From Lineus longissimus (lineage: Eukaryota; Nemertea; Pilidiophora; Heteronemertea; Lineidae), in assembly GCF_910592395.1 (NCBI RefSeq), contig NC_088317.1, forward strand, positions 17,220,039 to 17,284,038: DNA of 64,000 bases. Direction: 5' to 3'. Made by a program: the position numbers and the translations under genes. Shown one piece after another: positions 11,992-22,831 of the stretch; within the stretch, counting starts at the first letter, position 1; every line of letters starts with the position of its first letter. The notes beneath the pieces are model-generated. The model ran no database searches and was not told where the DNA came from. It saw only the letters and a list, made by a program, of their open reading frames with translations.

Positions 11992-14039
11992 ATGATGGCT
12001 GCTTGTTTTTGCTGTTTACGATGTTGTTGGCACGGAACTGGGTTCAGTACCGGCCATGTACCGTTAAAAGATCTACCAGAAGTCAAACTAGATACAAACC
12101 ATCTTGGTGAGTGCAGCCAAACTGAATAAAAGCCCATCAAACGTTGAATAAAACCGTCGGGGCTTCGAAAAGTGAATCCTCCTGGCGCTGTGCATTGCAG
12201 TGCGTAGTACATTTATGATTTATGCGTACACTCAGTTCAACTGCGTCTCCGTATTGCCTTATGTGTATGTACTATATGTCATGTGTAGTGCACAACAGTC
12301 TACATTCATAGGCCTGCTGTATTCGCTCTTCTTCCCTGACACTGAGTGGGGAAACTGCTGAAACTCTGCATCGTTTGTTAATGTTTTTTTGACCCCTTTT
12401 ACCCCTCTCCAGGTAATGACGTCGTCATCGTGAAGAATGGCAGACGGATTTGTGGAACTGGAGGAGCCCTTGCATCTGCTCCTATTGTACAGAACAAAGC
12501 TTTCTTCGAAGTCAAATTACAGTCCTCAGGTGAGAAATGTTGCAGACATCGATCCCTCTTCCTACCAGTCCACACTGAACACCTATGACCTACACATCTT
12601 ACAAAACTCGAGCCCAGGACAAGAGTTTGGTATCTTAACAAAGGCCTGGTACCAAGGCACAAGGGTTTAATTTCAATTCTGCTTTCAATTGATCATAACT
12701 AAAGGTTGAGTTACCAAGACCATGCACTCAAAACTCCTTGAATTGAAGTAATCAACAAAGTTCCCAGAGAGACCAGCACAAGTGGCAGCCTTGAAATGTT
12801 CTGGATTTGAAAGCCATGGGCATAATTGACTCACCAGCTAAAGTTCAAAACATCTAACTTTAAAAACGATTTCACTGATTGGTAATTTTTCTCCCAATGT
12901 TTTGACAGGTGTATGGGGCTTGGGCTTAGCCACGCGGAAGGCAGACTTACACAGTGTGCCACTGGGCATGAACAGCGAGAGCTGGGTACTTAAAGATGAT
13001 GGCATCTTGATGCACAACAATGAGGAAAAAGGAAAATTAGCTGATCTTCCACAAGAGGGTGATATTATTGTAAGCCAATCTCGGCATTGTATTTATCATC
13101 ACTAGTTATAAGCGTGCAGAATTTAACAACAGTAGAACCTCAATAGAGAGGTTTTTATGGAGATAGGCAAGCAGTTAACAAGTCTCTTGAACTTCATCAT
13201 AAAAGTTATTTTAGGTAGTTGAGAACTAATTTTGATGAACTAGTAATGTCTCTTGTACAGATTTAGAATGGCGTAAAAATGTGAGTAGCCATTTTGTCTT
13301 CCCCCCAAAATGCAGTGTACTGTTACCATCAAACGCATCACTGTTAGGATCAAATTTTTACACGACTCAATGTGAGATCAAGTAAAGTTCACATCCAAAG
13401 GCCCTGCGCATACAACATGTGCAGTAAAATTGTGAACTGCGTCATTTATCGGAATTTTCCTTTTGTTTCTTTTCTAGGGCGTCACCTTTGACCACATAGA
13501 ACTCAACTTCTACCTTAATGGTAAACCATTAGGGACTCCTTTTACTGGAATCAAAGGAACAGTCTTTCCTGTCGTTTACGGTCAGTTCAGCTCAAATAAA
13601 CTGATAGTCTACATTGTAATGTGTTCCTGTCACATTACAGTGTCATGGCCAATTGGCACATTCGGTTGAGCGGTCAGTTGTGCAAATTCTATTCAACACA
13701 TTAAGTGGATTGAAAGATCAAATCTTCTTCTTCAGCGCACACTCAGTGGGCGTTTGTTGCATGAGTGCTACTGAGGGTTATCTATAGATTCTTTCATAGT
13801 AAAGTAACTTGCCAAAGGTCAGGAGGGATGAGTCTGTGACATGTGCTTACGTTCTGATTATGAATCCCGACACCTTTCACATCTGGACAATGTCGCCTCC
13901 AAAAAGCCAATTTCTAATTTACTCTTTCTTTCCTATTCCAGTTGACGAAGGAGCAATACTTGACGTGCAGTTTTGTACTTTCTATCATCCACCACCAGAG
14001 GGCTTCGAACGAATTATGATTGAGCAGTCGCTGTTGTAG
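11992..14039 (+). CDS. SPRYD7: SPRY domain-containing protein 7 (SPRYD7/CLLD6), five exons
   Basis: Joined exons 11992-12106, 12413-12529, 12909-13069, 13478-13580 and 13942-14039 give 197 residues; human SPRYD7 has 196. All junctions are GT-AG and phases run 1,1,0,1. The product matches the family along its length: a short cysteine-rich N-terminus (ACFCCLRCC), the block VVIVKNGRRICGTGG, VWGLGLAT, HNNEEK, the LNGK loop, GTVFPVVYVD and the C-terminal FYHPPPEGFE. The family is a small, essentially single-SPRY-domain protein; its human gene lies in the 13q14 region deleted in chronic lymphocytic leukaemia, and its molecular role is poorly defined. SPRY folds usually bind peptides. Two ATGs lie in tandem (11992 and 11995). 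The first is used here; the second would shorten the protein by one residue. Confidence 0.96.
13131..13158. repeat. End fragment of the CAGTRGAACCTC MITE family
   Basis: The words cagtagaacctcaatagagaggtt in SPRYD7 intron 3 match the two ends of the element at 14630-14789 joined together, as expected for a deletion remnant that kept only the termini. Confidence 0.5.
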
Positions 14040-14090
14040 GGTCTGCAGGACAGACGGACGTACCACTGCCACAGTCAATTTTTCTTAAAG

Positions 14091-14250
14091 GGAAACTATA
14101 GGCAGGAGAACTAGGGGTCAAATTGATGGTCTCCTAGTAATGCAGAGATATTTCTGCAAGTTTGACTCAAGCGCCACACACAAAGGAGTGATTAGAATCG
14201 CTGTTGTGTGACAAAAGATCTCTTGTCTGCCGTCAAAATCGGGAATCACT
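14091..14250. repeat. Dispersed repeat related to 19311-19462
   Basis: The start gggaaactataggcaggag(a)actaggggtcaaat matches gggaactatagtcaggagct at 19309 and its continuation tcaaatt(t/g). The right boundary is unclear. It lies in the SPRYD7 3' flank, downstream of the stop codon, and is probably a fragment of the same non-autonomous DNA transposon family. Confidence 0.5.
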
Positions 14251-14574
14251 GGGTTTAATTCTTATTGCAGGGACCTCCTATATGACCACCGCAAAAGACT
14301 GATTATCGTTGCATGCAGGTTAAAATGCAGGTAGCAGTGATTTAAAAGAATGTCTTGATCACCTGTTTGGCAGACTGTTGTCTTGACATATCATAACAAC
14401 AACAAAAAATAAAAATGCAATCAGGGCGGGGGTTGTTGATTATCAATGTCTGAGTGACAAGCAGTGAACAACGAAGGATGCCATCTCTGCTTGCTCCGGG
14501 ATGATGTTCTTGAGATGATGCCAATCTAATGTAGGTCATTACTGAGTTCTTGTATAGAGGGGGCTGCTGAATGC

Positions 14575-14580
14575 AATAAA
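14575..14580 (+). terminator. Candidate SPRYD7 polyadenylation signal
   Basis: AATAAA 536 bases downstream of the SPRYD7 stop codon, followed by a GT-rich stretch. A second AATAAA lies at about 14405. Either could end the mRNA. Confidence 0.35.
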
Positions 14581-14629
14581 AAATGTGCTGAGTTATTGTA
14601 CAACGCATTTCTCTAAACTTTTGGATGTA

Positions 14630-14789
14630 CAGTGGAACCTCCCTTAGTGGACACCTCTCTATTAAGGACACTAGTTTTGGTACCATATTGGTTCTTTCCA
14701 TTCAATTTGACCTCTCTTATCAGGACACCTCTCTATTAGGGACAGAACTTGTCAGTCCCGAGGGTGTCCTCAATAGAGAGGTTCTACTG
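14630..14789. mobile_element. 160 bp pogo/Tigger-like MITE
   Basis: Terminal inverted repeats read CAGTGGAACCTCCC at the left and GAGAGGTTCTACTG at the right. The left end is preceded by TA, the target of Tc1/mariner/pogo transposases; the right-hand TA has decayed to TG. Internal text repeats cctctctatta(g/a)gg(a)acac in both directions. A CAGT.GAACC-type terminus is typical of pogo/Tigger elements. Non-autonomous. Partial relatives lie at 13131, 15461-15790, 48110-48220 and 59813-59905. Confidence 0.75.
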
Positions 14790-15460
14790 TGTGTAGGCCC
14801 ATCCACTCAAAATCTCAGTGAGAATCAGAAGTACTGAAGCATCATTTTTCTTGAGACAGCAACCTTTAAATTTAGAGCAGTCTAGTCACAATGTATAATC
14901 CAATAATGTTTGCGACATGATGAAAAAATACTCGACAATAATTGCTACGCAAACATTTTTCTGTCAAGTCTTGCAAGTTTTAGTGGAGTTCATTTGTACA
15001 ATTTTTAGTATTACGGTTTTTAATTTATCAGTCAGCTATGAATGAAGGCATAGCGCAAAATTATGACAAGCCTCAGGGAAGGTGCTGTGTGGAGATTGAC
15101 CTCGCATTAAGGTTTTGGGAGTATTGAAGGTAAGGGCATCATGACTAGGTTTGTAGACAACAAATGGCATACACTTTAGCATATGTATCTCTGGATCCCT
15201 AGATGGTATACTACCGTACATGTAGTACAACATACGAAAATATAAAGGGTAAACCAAAAAAAGATACATATTGAATCCTCAATGGTGATATTATTGCGGT
15301 TGAATGTACAGTAGATTGTATAACGACTGGGTTTATTTATTCTCCAAATTTTGTCTCGTACAGTCGCTTAATTATAATCGACTTGTAGCTTATATACATG
15401 TATCTCGGAGTTGTACATATTTTGTGGTCTGTTTGTTGCCATTCGCTTATGTATTTGTAT

Positions 15461-15790
15461 AGTGGAAACTCCCTTAAAGGACACCTCTATTAACACCTTC
15501 AGCGTCGAACCACGTAGATCTACGTAGCGCAAATCCCCCCTCTTTGAGCTGGTTATCGGAGTCTCATGGACTTCATGAAAGATCTACGCCATCGCCATCT
15601 TCAGGGCAAGGCAGGAACTGGAAGACCTCTTCTTGTCTGTTCAGTTCCTACCTTGCCCTGAAGATGGCGATGGCGTAGTTCTTTCATGAAGTCCATGCGA
15701 CTCCGACAACCAGCTCAAAGGGGAGGGGGATTTGGGCCACGTAGGTTCGGCGCTGAAGGTGTTAAGGATACTAGTATCAACAAGAGTATA
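15461..15790. mobile_element. MITE of the CAGTRGAACCTC family, split by a later insertion
   Basis: Left part 15461-15489 reads agtggaaactcccttaaaggacacctcta. The right part resumes after 15765 with ggatactagtatcaacaagag. Removing the insertion and one TTAA restores the family motif acctctaTTAAgga(t)ac, so the conserved TTAA of this MITE was used as the target. Confidence 0.7.
15494..15761. mobile_element. 268 bp TTAA-flanked palindromic MITE (piggyBac-type target)
   Basis: A nearly complete inverted repeat. CACCTTCAGCG at the left end pairs with CGCTGAAGGTG at the right, and the arms continue through ccatcgccatcttcagggca and its complement to a short centre near 15625-15640. TTAA flanks both ends (15490-15493 and 15762-15765), the hallmark of piggyBac-type insertion. 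Very high arm identity near the centre suggests it is young. No coding capacity. Confidence 0.85.
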
Positions 15791-16241
15791 TTAAGAAAGA
15801 TCATTTCAACCTTGTTATTCTGAAGTGACAGATGCCAATAACATAAAATGGCATAAAATCAATCACCACTAATTGGCAGAGATATTCATAAAATGGTTGT
15901 TCTGCTGTATTTGTAATTCTGTGCATACTGTAATTATTATCATATGTTCATGATGTAAAAAATGAAGCTGTAAGTAGAATCAGAGAATAAAGCCAAAATC
16001 ATGTAAATTATTCGTTTCTCTAGTTGACCTTGAACAGTCTACGGGATGATACAAAAAACGGCAGAAGTCCCATGGTTTGAATTGCTGTGCAACAAAAGCA
16101 GATCCGGGCCCGATCCCGGCAGATCTAGGCCCGGTTGCAAAAATCATGTTATACACATGCGGTTTACCGGTATTGTCTCCATTATACAGCGCCTAAAGTG
16201 GGATCCCGGCGACTATCGAAGGTGCTTGAAAAATTTCAATG

Positions 16242-16369
16242 AGGGAGTTTTCGCAAAGCCCCCGAAACGTCCACGTGTACGCGTATCCCACTGTTCGACT
16301 TCTATCAGGAGGTCAAACAATGAGATAGGCGGTCGCGTTGGCGTTTTAGGGGATTTGCGAAAACTCCCT
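16242..16369. mobile_element. 128 bp MITE with AGGGAGTTTTCGCAAA termini
   Basis: The left end AGGGAGTTTTCGCAAAGCCC is matched by an inverted right end differing at about three of the first 30 positions (ggggatttgcgaaaactccct). Target-site duplication is not obvious. The 144-codon open frame over this stretch is a by-product of the element and its flanks. Confidence 0.75.
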
Positions 16370-17925
16370 AGTAAATCGACGGTCACTGCCGGGGCACCCA
16401 AGGGTCCTAAAGGAACTGACAATAAAGTGTGTAAAAAGCGGCAAAACCGCAGCGGTGAACTGTGTGGAATCAGATCTTAATGAATGTCGGTCAGATTGAA
16501 CCTCCCTTGTATAGTTCCTCTCTAAGGACTCGATGAGAGTTATAGAAGTGACCGCCATTTAAAAGTTCGGCTCCTGATGAAGACTGCACTTACTCTCGAG
16601 TATCATCGACATTGTTTATATCGCTGCATTGGAGAGTGGCTTATAATATTACACGACCAAATTTGTCACAATGTGCAAGACTGGCAAACGCAGCCAACAG
16701 AGAAACAAAGACACTCTAATGAGAAATATTTATTCATTTATCGATCGTGCATATGATGGGGCAACATCTGCTGGAGCACATGCGTTGGCACTGGTTTAGA
16801 GGGGAGCACGGGCTGCATCACAGTGGATAACGCCTTAGGTACGTCTAACCTTTCTCGTGCTAAATTAGTTTCATCGTTTTTTCCCAGTGTAGCATTCTTA
16901 AATGTCCCTCCTGGAGAAGGTGCCATTTCCTTAATTGTATGGTGACGGGTGAGTGTTTGATTCTATCGAGACCACTGACTTTTGATAGCCCAGAGATTTA
17001 GAATTCTTTCTTCCCGGGACGCTCTGTCGAAGGACATTACGCCTACCCTATATCGGGAGTCAGATGTGCATTTGTCCGATGTGATGGTCCTGGGGATAAG
17101 AGCGCTAGGCCAGTTGGGTGCACAACCTTGTTGTTGGGTTTCGGTCTTCATCTGTAAGCAATCGTGGTACTTGGGTTCCATTCATTCAGCAGGCTTCATG
17201 GCTTGCAGTTTTGCCGGCCGCTTGCAATTCGTCACACCCGTCCGCGCCGAAGCTTGTTGGTTGTTCCCTGAGGCTGTAATGCATTATATTACATGTACCT
17301 TTTGCGAGAATGTCCGTCGTAGTAGAGCGAGGGAAGGCAGTCGAGAGGGGGGAGGGGGCGTGCTTTCCTTCCCTCATTATTGATAACAACATTGGGTTTC
17401 CCGCTGACACTGTGCATGTGGTAGGGGAAACATGTTCAGGATAGAGTGTCCCTGGACAATTTTATGAATCTATTATCCGCTCGGAAGCGTTGCGTCTTAT
17501 AGAACCATACATTCAGTTACCATACCACAGGGAATGACACTTTTCCCACTGGAGACATTTAAAACTGCTACACACCTGCTGCTAAAAGCACGTCTCGCAC
17601 CATTATAATGCACATATTTTGTGTCCCGTATGTGTCAAACCCACATTTATTGTTTGCCTGTCACATTAAACACATTCTATTGTTGGCTCTGTTGTTCCAT
17701 GATATGGCATTGGTTACACTTGTAGCATCTGTTTATACTAGCTTTTTACTCACGGCGAGAACTGGCTTTTTATTAATTTTTTCATCGGATACGGTTTATC
17801 ATGATGTCGCATTACAAAAAGTTAGCCCACAACTACAGCTGTCTGGGATCCTGCCCGCACTCTCGCTGAAACTCGAGGCCAAAGGGACCAGGCTCAATTG
17901 CATGGCCCTGCAACCTGTTTACTAG
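16370..17925. other. Intergenic, no supportable gene
   Basis: Several overlapping open frames (16738-17410 on both strands, 17608-17925 plus) lack consistent splice sites, signal peptides or family motifs. Nothing else recognised. Confidence 0.35.
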
Positions 17926-17994
17926 ACTCCTGGGGCAGTCCTTTTCGTCATCCTGGTCGTCGACGAGATTGGGCCAGTCCACTGCGTCGGGAGT
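17926..17994 (-). mobile_element. Short TIR repeat, copy A (69 bp)
   Basis: Starts ACTCCTGGGGCAGTCC and ends CCACTGCGTCGGGAGT. It is the minus-orientation relative of the copies at 18872, 23560 and 32406. The two ends are imperfect inverted repeats of each other (ACTCC.GG.GCAGT). Confidence 0.6.
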
Positions 17995-18288
17995 GTATAT
18001 TTTACGCACGAATCGATCGATTTGGCGATATCTATTTGCGTGAGATTATGGTTCTATAGAAACAAGATTGCTGTGTCAATTCCATCCAAGTTTAATGGAT
18101 CGATTATATCAGAGGTGATTCGGAGTTCAGGAGCAAGCAATAAGCCGACTCGACAGACTGGGTGATGTTTTAAGGTCATTTTTCATTGAAGTTTTGCATC
18201 GAACAATAGGCGTCACATTCTTTCCTTGGGACATTGATAGCTGTTACACTTCAGAGATATTTATTGAAGCAATTACACATTTGACCCT

Positions 18289-18871
18289 TTAAATTCTAAA
18301 GTTGTCTCTCTGAATCCGGACACAGTTATACGTTCGATCCTTAAAGTCGGTGTGTCTGGGGACACGTATAGGGAGCAATCGTACCTGAGGTCCTTTATGC
18401 TCAACTTTGTTTCTAAAATATAAATTTCTTATCAAGAATAAAAACAAATCGATGATGGGTTCAGCCAGGGAAGTTATCACTGAGGTGGGTAAACAGGGTG
18501 GGTAAACACGGTGTTTCCGGGAAACATGCCGACTTGTGACCATGGACAACGGGACAATTGTGAATGGAATGTTGACACCATCAACAAACAGCTGTTGTCG
18601 TCTTCGAAAGTCAGACCTTCGACCGGGCAGATTGCTTCAGATCACATGCGTGTTACCATAGTGCGCGGTTACTCGCGTGTGATGTTTCTCCTGACCAGCA
18701 CTGTATTTCCCTGTCTTTTCTGCCAACATCATGACCTGCAAGTTATTACGTAAGCTCACGTTCGCTATTATGTAACAATGCATCAATGAAGCGAATAATC
18801 ATGATAATGAGACTCGCTCTGATGTCTGTCAAAATGTTACTTTTTTTCTCGTCCGCTCGCAGTTTACCTAC
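18289..18871. other. Intergenic, no supportable gene
   Basis: Contains a short local duplication of the word gggtgggtaaac around 18485-18507. No exon-like structure was found. Confidence 0.3.
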
Positions 18872-18960
18872 ACTCCGGACGCAGTGGACCGGCCCCGTCC
18901 TGTCGCCCGGTATCAGGAGGTCCAATTAGGATCACGCAATATATAGACTGCCCCGGGAGT
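18872..18960 (+). mobile_element. Short TIR repeat, copy B (89 bp)
   Basis: Begins ACTCCGGACGCAGTGGACC and ends GACTGCCCCGGGAGT. It shares the ends and the internal gga.tacgcaat-type block with copy D at 32406-32485. Confidence 0.65.
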
Positions 18961-19310
18961 CTAAGTTCACTGTGTTTGAAAGTTTCTCAGTCATGACTTT
19001 AACGGAAGTGCGTGGCCTTTGACGCATATCACTCCGGTACTTCATTAGGCCACTGGGTCAGATTTCTCTTAAATTAGTGAAGAAGTGACAATCCACTGTT
19101 TTGTTAATTGTCAGTTAACTGTTATTAAAAATCCGGCCGTCATGAAGAATTTCCCCCTAAACCAGGCCGCGGGATGAGTTGTACAATTAACATTGTCACG
19201 GGGTTGTCAGATGACTGAAACAAATGAAAACAGATAGAAGTTAAATTGGCATTTATATTAGACTCACACGGGAGAGGACAACACAGGTTCGTAGATTTTT
19301 GATCTAATGG

Positions 19311-19462
19311 GAACTATAGTCAGGAGCTAGGGGGTCAAATTTGTTGTCTTCGGTTCAGAGAACTGCGTTTGATCCAGCGATATACATTCCTTAGAACGAG
19401 AGACCCCTTTTGGTAACTCCGTGTAACGTAACAAGGCCTGGCTCCTATCTATGGTCTCCTTT
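19311..19462. mobile_element. MITE-like inverted repeat, about 150 bp
   Basis: The left end gaactatagtcaggagctagg is matched in inverse orientation near 19434-19461 (cctggctcctatctatggtctcc). The family relative at 14091 shares the left end. No clear target duplication. Confidence 0.5.
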
Positions 19463-20289
19463 TAAATTTCCTATGGTTCATTTGACGTCATCTTCGGTTG
19501 TAATCGGCAGTACTCGTGAAAGTCCGGAAAGCCGCGACCTGACGACACTCGTTACCGCGGCAGCTACGGAGAGTGGCTCGTGGTTCACCACCATTTTTTT
19601 CATCCGACCACCTGTTGGACGGAACAGAGCCGTTTTTACAGTACCAATGTCAACATGAGCTGAATGACAGATAATGTAACTAATACAATTAATGGACTTG
19701 ATTAGCCGGGTCATATTAATGAGATGATTCAATCAGGAAATAAATTATGATCACCAGTGGGATTCGGGGCTGATTCAGTGCATTGTTCATAGGACAATGT
19801 CAACTTGGTTTATTTTGCCTTCGAGGCGGCCTCTTTATCCGATATTTCTAGTTTTAATGGTCTTTGTTAAGGAGACCGTAGTTATCAGGCAAGATATATG
19901 TTGCCATTGAAATCGATTCTTAATGTGAACGTCGCTTGAATGTTAGCTCACAAGTTACGATAACGCTTTCATCATTTTCAACAGTTTTGCAGCTAGTGTT
20001 TTCCTTCTATTACCAGGGTGACATCGAAGACTCCGGAAGCTGGTAAATCGTGAAAGTCTGGTCTCATTACCACCGAGGAAACCAACCAATCAGAATGACC
20101 ATTCCGAAGAATCTCAGGCGAGGGGTAAGATGAAATAATTTATGCATGGGTTTGGTGAAACTGACTCAACATCGCTTACTGGTATTGCCCGCAAGAAATT
20201 TGCGTGCAAATATTGATGCACCGTCCTACTTCAATCTAAACATTTTGCGCTAAATCAGTTAAATTTCTGATAGCGGTTTCTGACGCGCA

Positions 20290-20600
20290 ATTCTTGGGAG
20301 CGAGCTTCGTTGCTGGTCTGCGCAGTACTTGGAAGTGGGCTTCGTTGCTGGTCTGGCGCGAATTGACATTTGCGAAGTGAAGTTACTTCTGACCGACATT
20401 GAAATCGGAGGCTTGGCTTGTCAGCTCGTGGAGTAGTGTTTCCCTCTGCATTGGATGAGCTCGTGGAGTATGTTTCCCTCTCCTTTTGATGGGTGCCCGA
20501 GATGGGCGCGGTCTTCCCATGTTCTTAGGACGTAAGTGGTGGGGGTTCCCCTGATCTGGGCCCCTCGCCTCTTCCCTTTTTTGCGCCTCTTCCCTTTTTT
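20290..20600. repeat. Cluster of short local duplications
   Basis: Three independent duplicated phrases sit close together: cttcgttgctggtctg near 20307 and 20340, agctcgtggagta(gt)gtttccctct near 20423 and 20459, and gcgcctcttcccttttttgc near 20565-20600. This suggests a slippage-prone stretch rather than a single array. Confidence 0.6.
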
Positions 20601-21565
20601 GCGGTTCGGCGGAACTTGGTGAGGTCAGAATCTTTCAATCTTTCCCTCAATGCACCTTTGAGGACACGGTCGACAGCTAGAAGCAGACTAGAATTTCCAA
20701 ATTTTGCATCCGGTTACACACGCGTATTGACAAGTTACCGTATACGGTCACAGGACTTTTGTTTATAACCCATCTGTCTGACCATTGGCCCATCATACCA
20801 TGTGCCCGTAGCTCCATATCGATTTCATAGGCCTTGCAAATGCGGCCCGATATGATAGGCATATAGAATCTGAGAGCCTTTATATAGACACTGGTTGATT
20901 TACTGCCTATTTCACTCGGAAAAGACAACCGTTTATGTGCATTTTGCCTTTGTGATATACAGCTGTTGCACCTTTTAGGGTGGAATGATTCATATCGATG
21001 AAGTAGCGGCTGGACATTTCATTTACTGCTGATTCAGAACAGCAGCTTGAAAACTCTTGTCGCATGCTTATAGTTATCATAGCAAGGATATGAACGCCAT
21101 ATTAGAGCCAGGGCTTGGGTGTGGCCGTCTTTGTGGGAAATTAAGACACTTAGGATATTCTATGATTTGGTAGGAGTAAGGGTGAGTCCCGGGGCGACGG
21201 ATTCGCGCGGGAGTTGGTCAGTGATGTTGGGGCAGACGTCGATGATGTTGTAAACTGTTAGATGAGTGGCTAAGCTTTTCACCATTTACATGTACATGGA
21301 TTCTGGGTAATGTTTCTCCGTGACACTATGATGAAATGTCCTGAGGCTGGCTGTAGTACTTAAGTGCGTTGTTCAAGGATGTATGTATACTTCTGGGTGT
21401 GATGGCGATTCGTTTTCGTCTTCGTCGCCGAGGAATCCAAGAAAAGTTTATTTCCAACCGATTGAAGTTCTAGCAATTGGGCGGACATATGACTAAGAGG
21501 TGATTTTAATCACAGGGATATGGTGAACATTTTGATATCAAGTAATCTGTTCCTGGCATTTTCAG
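20601..21565. other. Intergenic, nothing recognised
   Basis: No coherent exon or repeat was identified. It would include the promoter of the microgene at 21573 if that gene is real. Confidence 0.3.
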
Positions 21566-21572
21566 ACAAAAC

Positions 21573-21879
21573 ATGTCTCACACGTTCACAAGATATCGGC
21601 TGGGAGACGGCAGAAACATGCCCGATACCCCTCCGCAGGCGTGGCCGCCTGGCCTTCTCTTCAGGAGGTGGGAGGGCTCAAAGGCTTTGCCTGGGTCACC
21701 GCTTGGAGCCATGACACGCCCGCCAGAACACACTAATTACGCCTTGATGGTAAGTGGAGTCGACCCCTTCACTAGATATCCCGTATAGCCTCTGTGAGAC
21801 CTTGTTCCAATCTTCTCCTTCCCCGCCTCTTCAGATTTGGACGTTTTCACGACCGACATTCCCCGTCGTCATCGCCTAG
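21573..21879 (+). CDS. Possible two-exon microgene, 73 residues
   Basis: An acceptor (cattttcag, exon from 21566) precedes ATG at 21573. A 59-codon segment ends at a strong donor ATG|gtaagt (exon end 21749). The next acceptor follows a long pyrimidine tract (ccccgcctcttcag, exon from 21835). The joined phase-0 frame continues for 14 codons to TAG at 21877. The protein would be proline/arginine-rich with a short hydrophobic C-terminal stretch (FPVVIA). No family is recognised. It could equally be upstream exons of the gene at 22.2-25.9 kb, or chance. Two good acceptors and a good donor in register are the only evidence. Confidence 0.3.
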
Positions 21880-22233
21880 GTTTTACGGAAGGGTTGTTGC
21901 TACTGTTAGGCCTCATGCATCGGCCTGTTCACACCCATCCTCGAATACCAGAGTCAGTCGCTAGCTCCTCCCCTTGCACAAGCATCAGTGTCGAGTGTTG
22001 TTCTGAAGTTCAGGATGACCTACACCAAACAGGATGACAGCTTTAGACAAAGCAATGTCCGACAGTGTTTTTGATTTAGTCCCCATACAAAAAAGTTAAA
22101 CAGGGCCAGATGTACCCTAATGATGTAATAAGTTACATGAGGGAACCAACAGATGTGTACTTCGATGTACATGATGTGTCTTAATACACTTCCATGGGCT
22201 TTATGTTCACGGTGAAGAACGTCCAAGTTCAGT

Positions 22234-22443
22234 ATGGCTGGCTGTTTCAGTAGCTTTAGGAAAACGATTCAAAAGGCCAAGACGTTCCCCTCATGTTTTA
22301 CGCCGACTAAAGGTCGGAGGACATATCTCCCGTCAAAGGCACCGCCTTGTTCTGCTGAGGACTCCCCAGATAGTGACGCTGGTGAGGACAACCACGTCGT
22401 TGAGGTCCACGTTGAGACACGTCGTGATGAGTCTGGCGATGAG
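22234..22443 (+). CDS. Possible alternative first exon of the helical-protein gene
   Basis: ATG at 22234 opens 70 codons. The frame has two possible donors: GAG|gttagt at 22443 (phase 0) and GCT G|gtgagg at 22381 (phase 1). Only the second is phase-compatible with the exon at 22821-23036, through a weak acceptor at 22820. The encoded stretch starts with a cysteine/serine/lysine-rich segment (MAGCFSSFRKTIQKAK) and becomes acidic (SPDSDAGED). The exon's link to the downstream gene is inferred from position and phase only. Confidence 0.4.
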
Positions 22444-22831
22444 GTTAGTTTTCTGTGTTTCTGAACTATCCGTTAATTATGTTCATGATAGCTAATGAAA
22501 TGGAATCACACAGGGCATTATTAGTTATCAGGAGGCTTGCTCTATCTGGTGATTTCTGGTATGCCTCGAGAATAAACTATCACCTATGCGTTCATAAAAA
22601 GGGCACGCATAGGCCTATTCCTTTTTTAAATTGGCCTGTATTGTGCGGTTCGGTGGTCACGTTGTGTTTTGGTTATGGGGTCATGGCGTAATAATAATAC
22701 ATGTATAATATTCTGTAAGGGTAAGCAATGTCTTTGAGTTCCTTTCCCTATGTACAAGCTTGGTATAGGCCTACTTGTTAGCAATTGACCATGTTGGCTC
22801 CGTTCTTGGTCAAAGCAGAGGAGACCTTCCG

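Noticed and set aside
16046-16480. 144-codon plus-strand frame
   Set aside because: Runs across a 128 bp MITE and its flanks, with no splice or family support.
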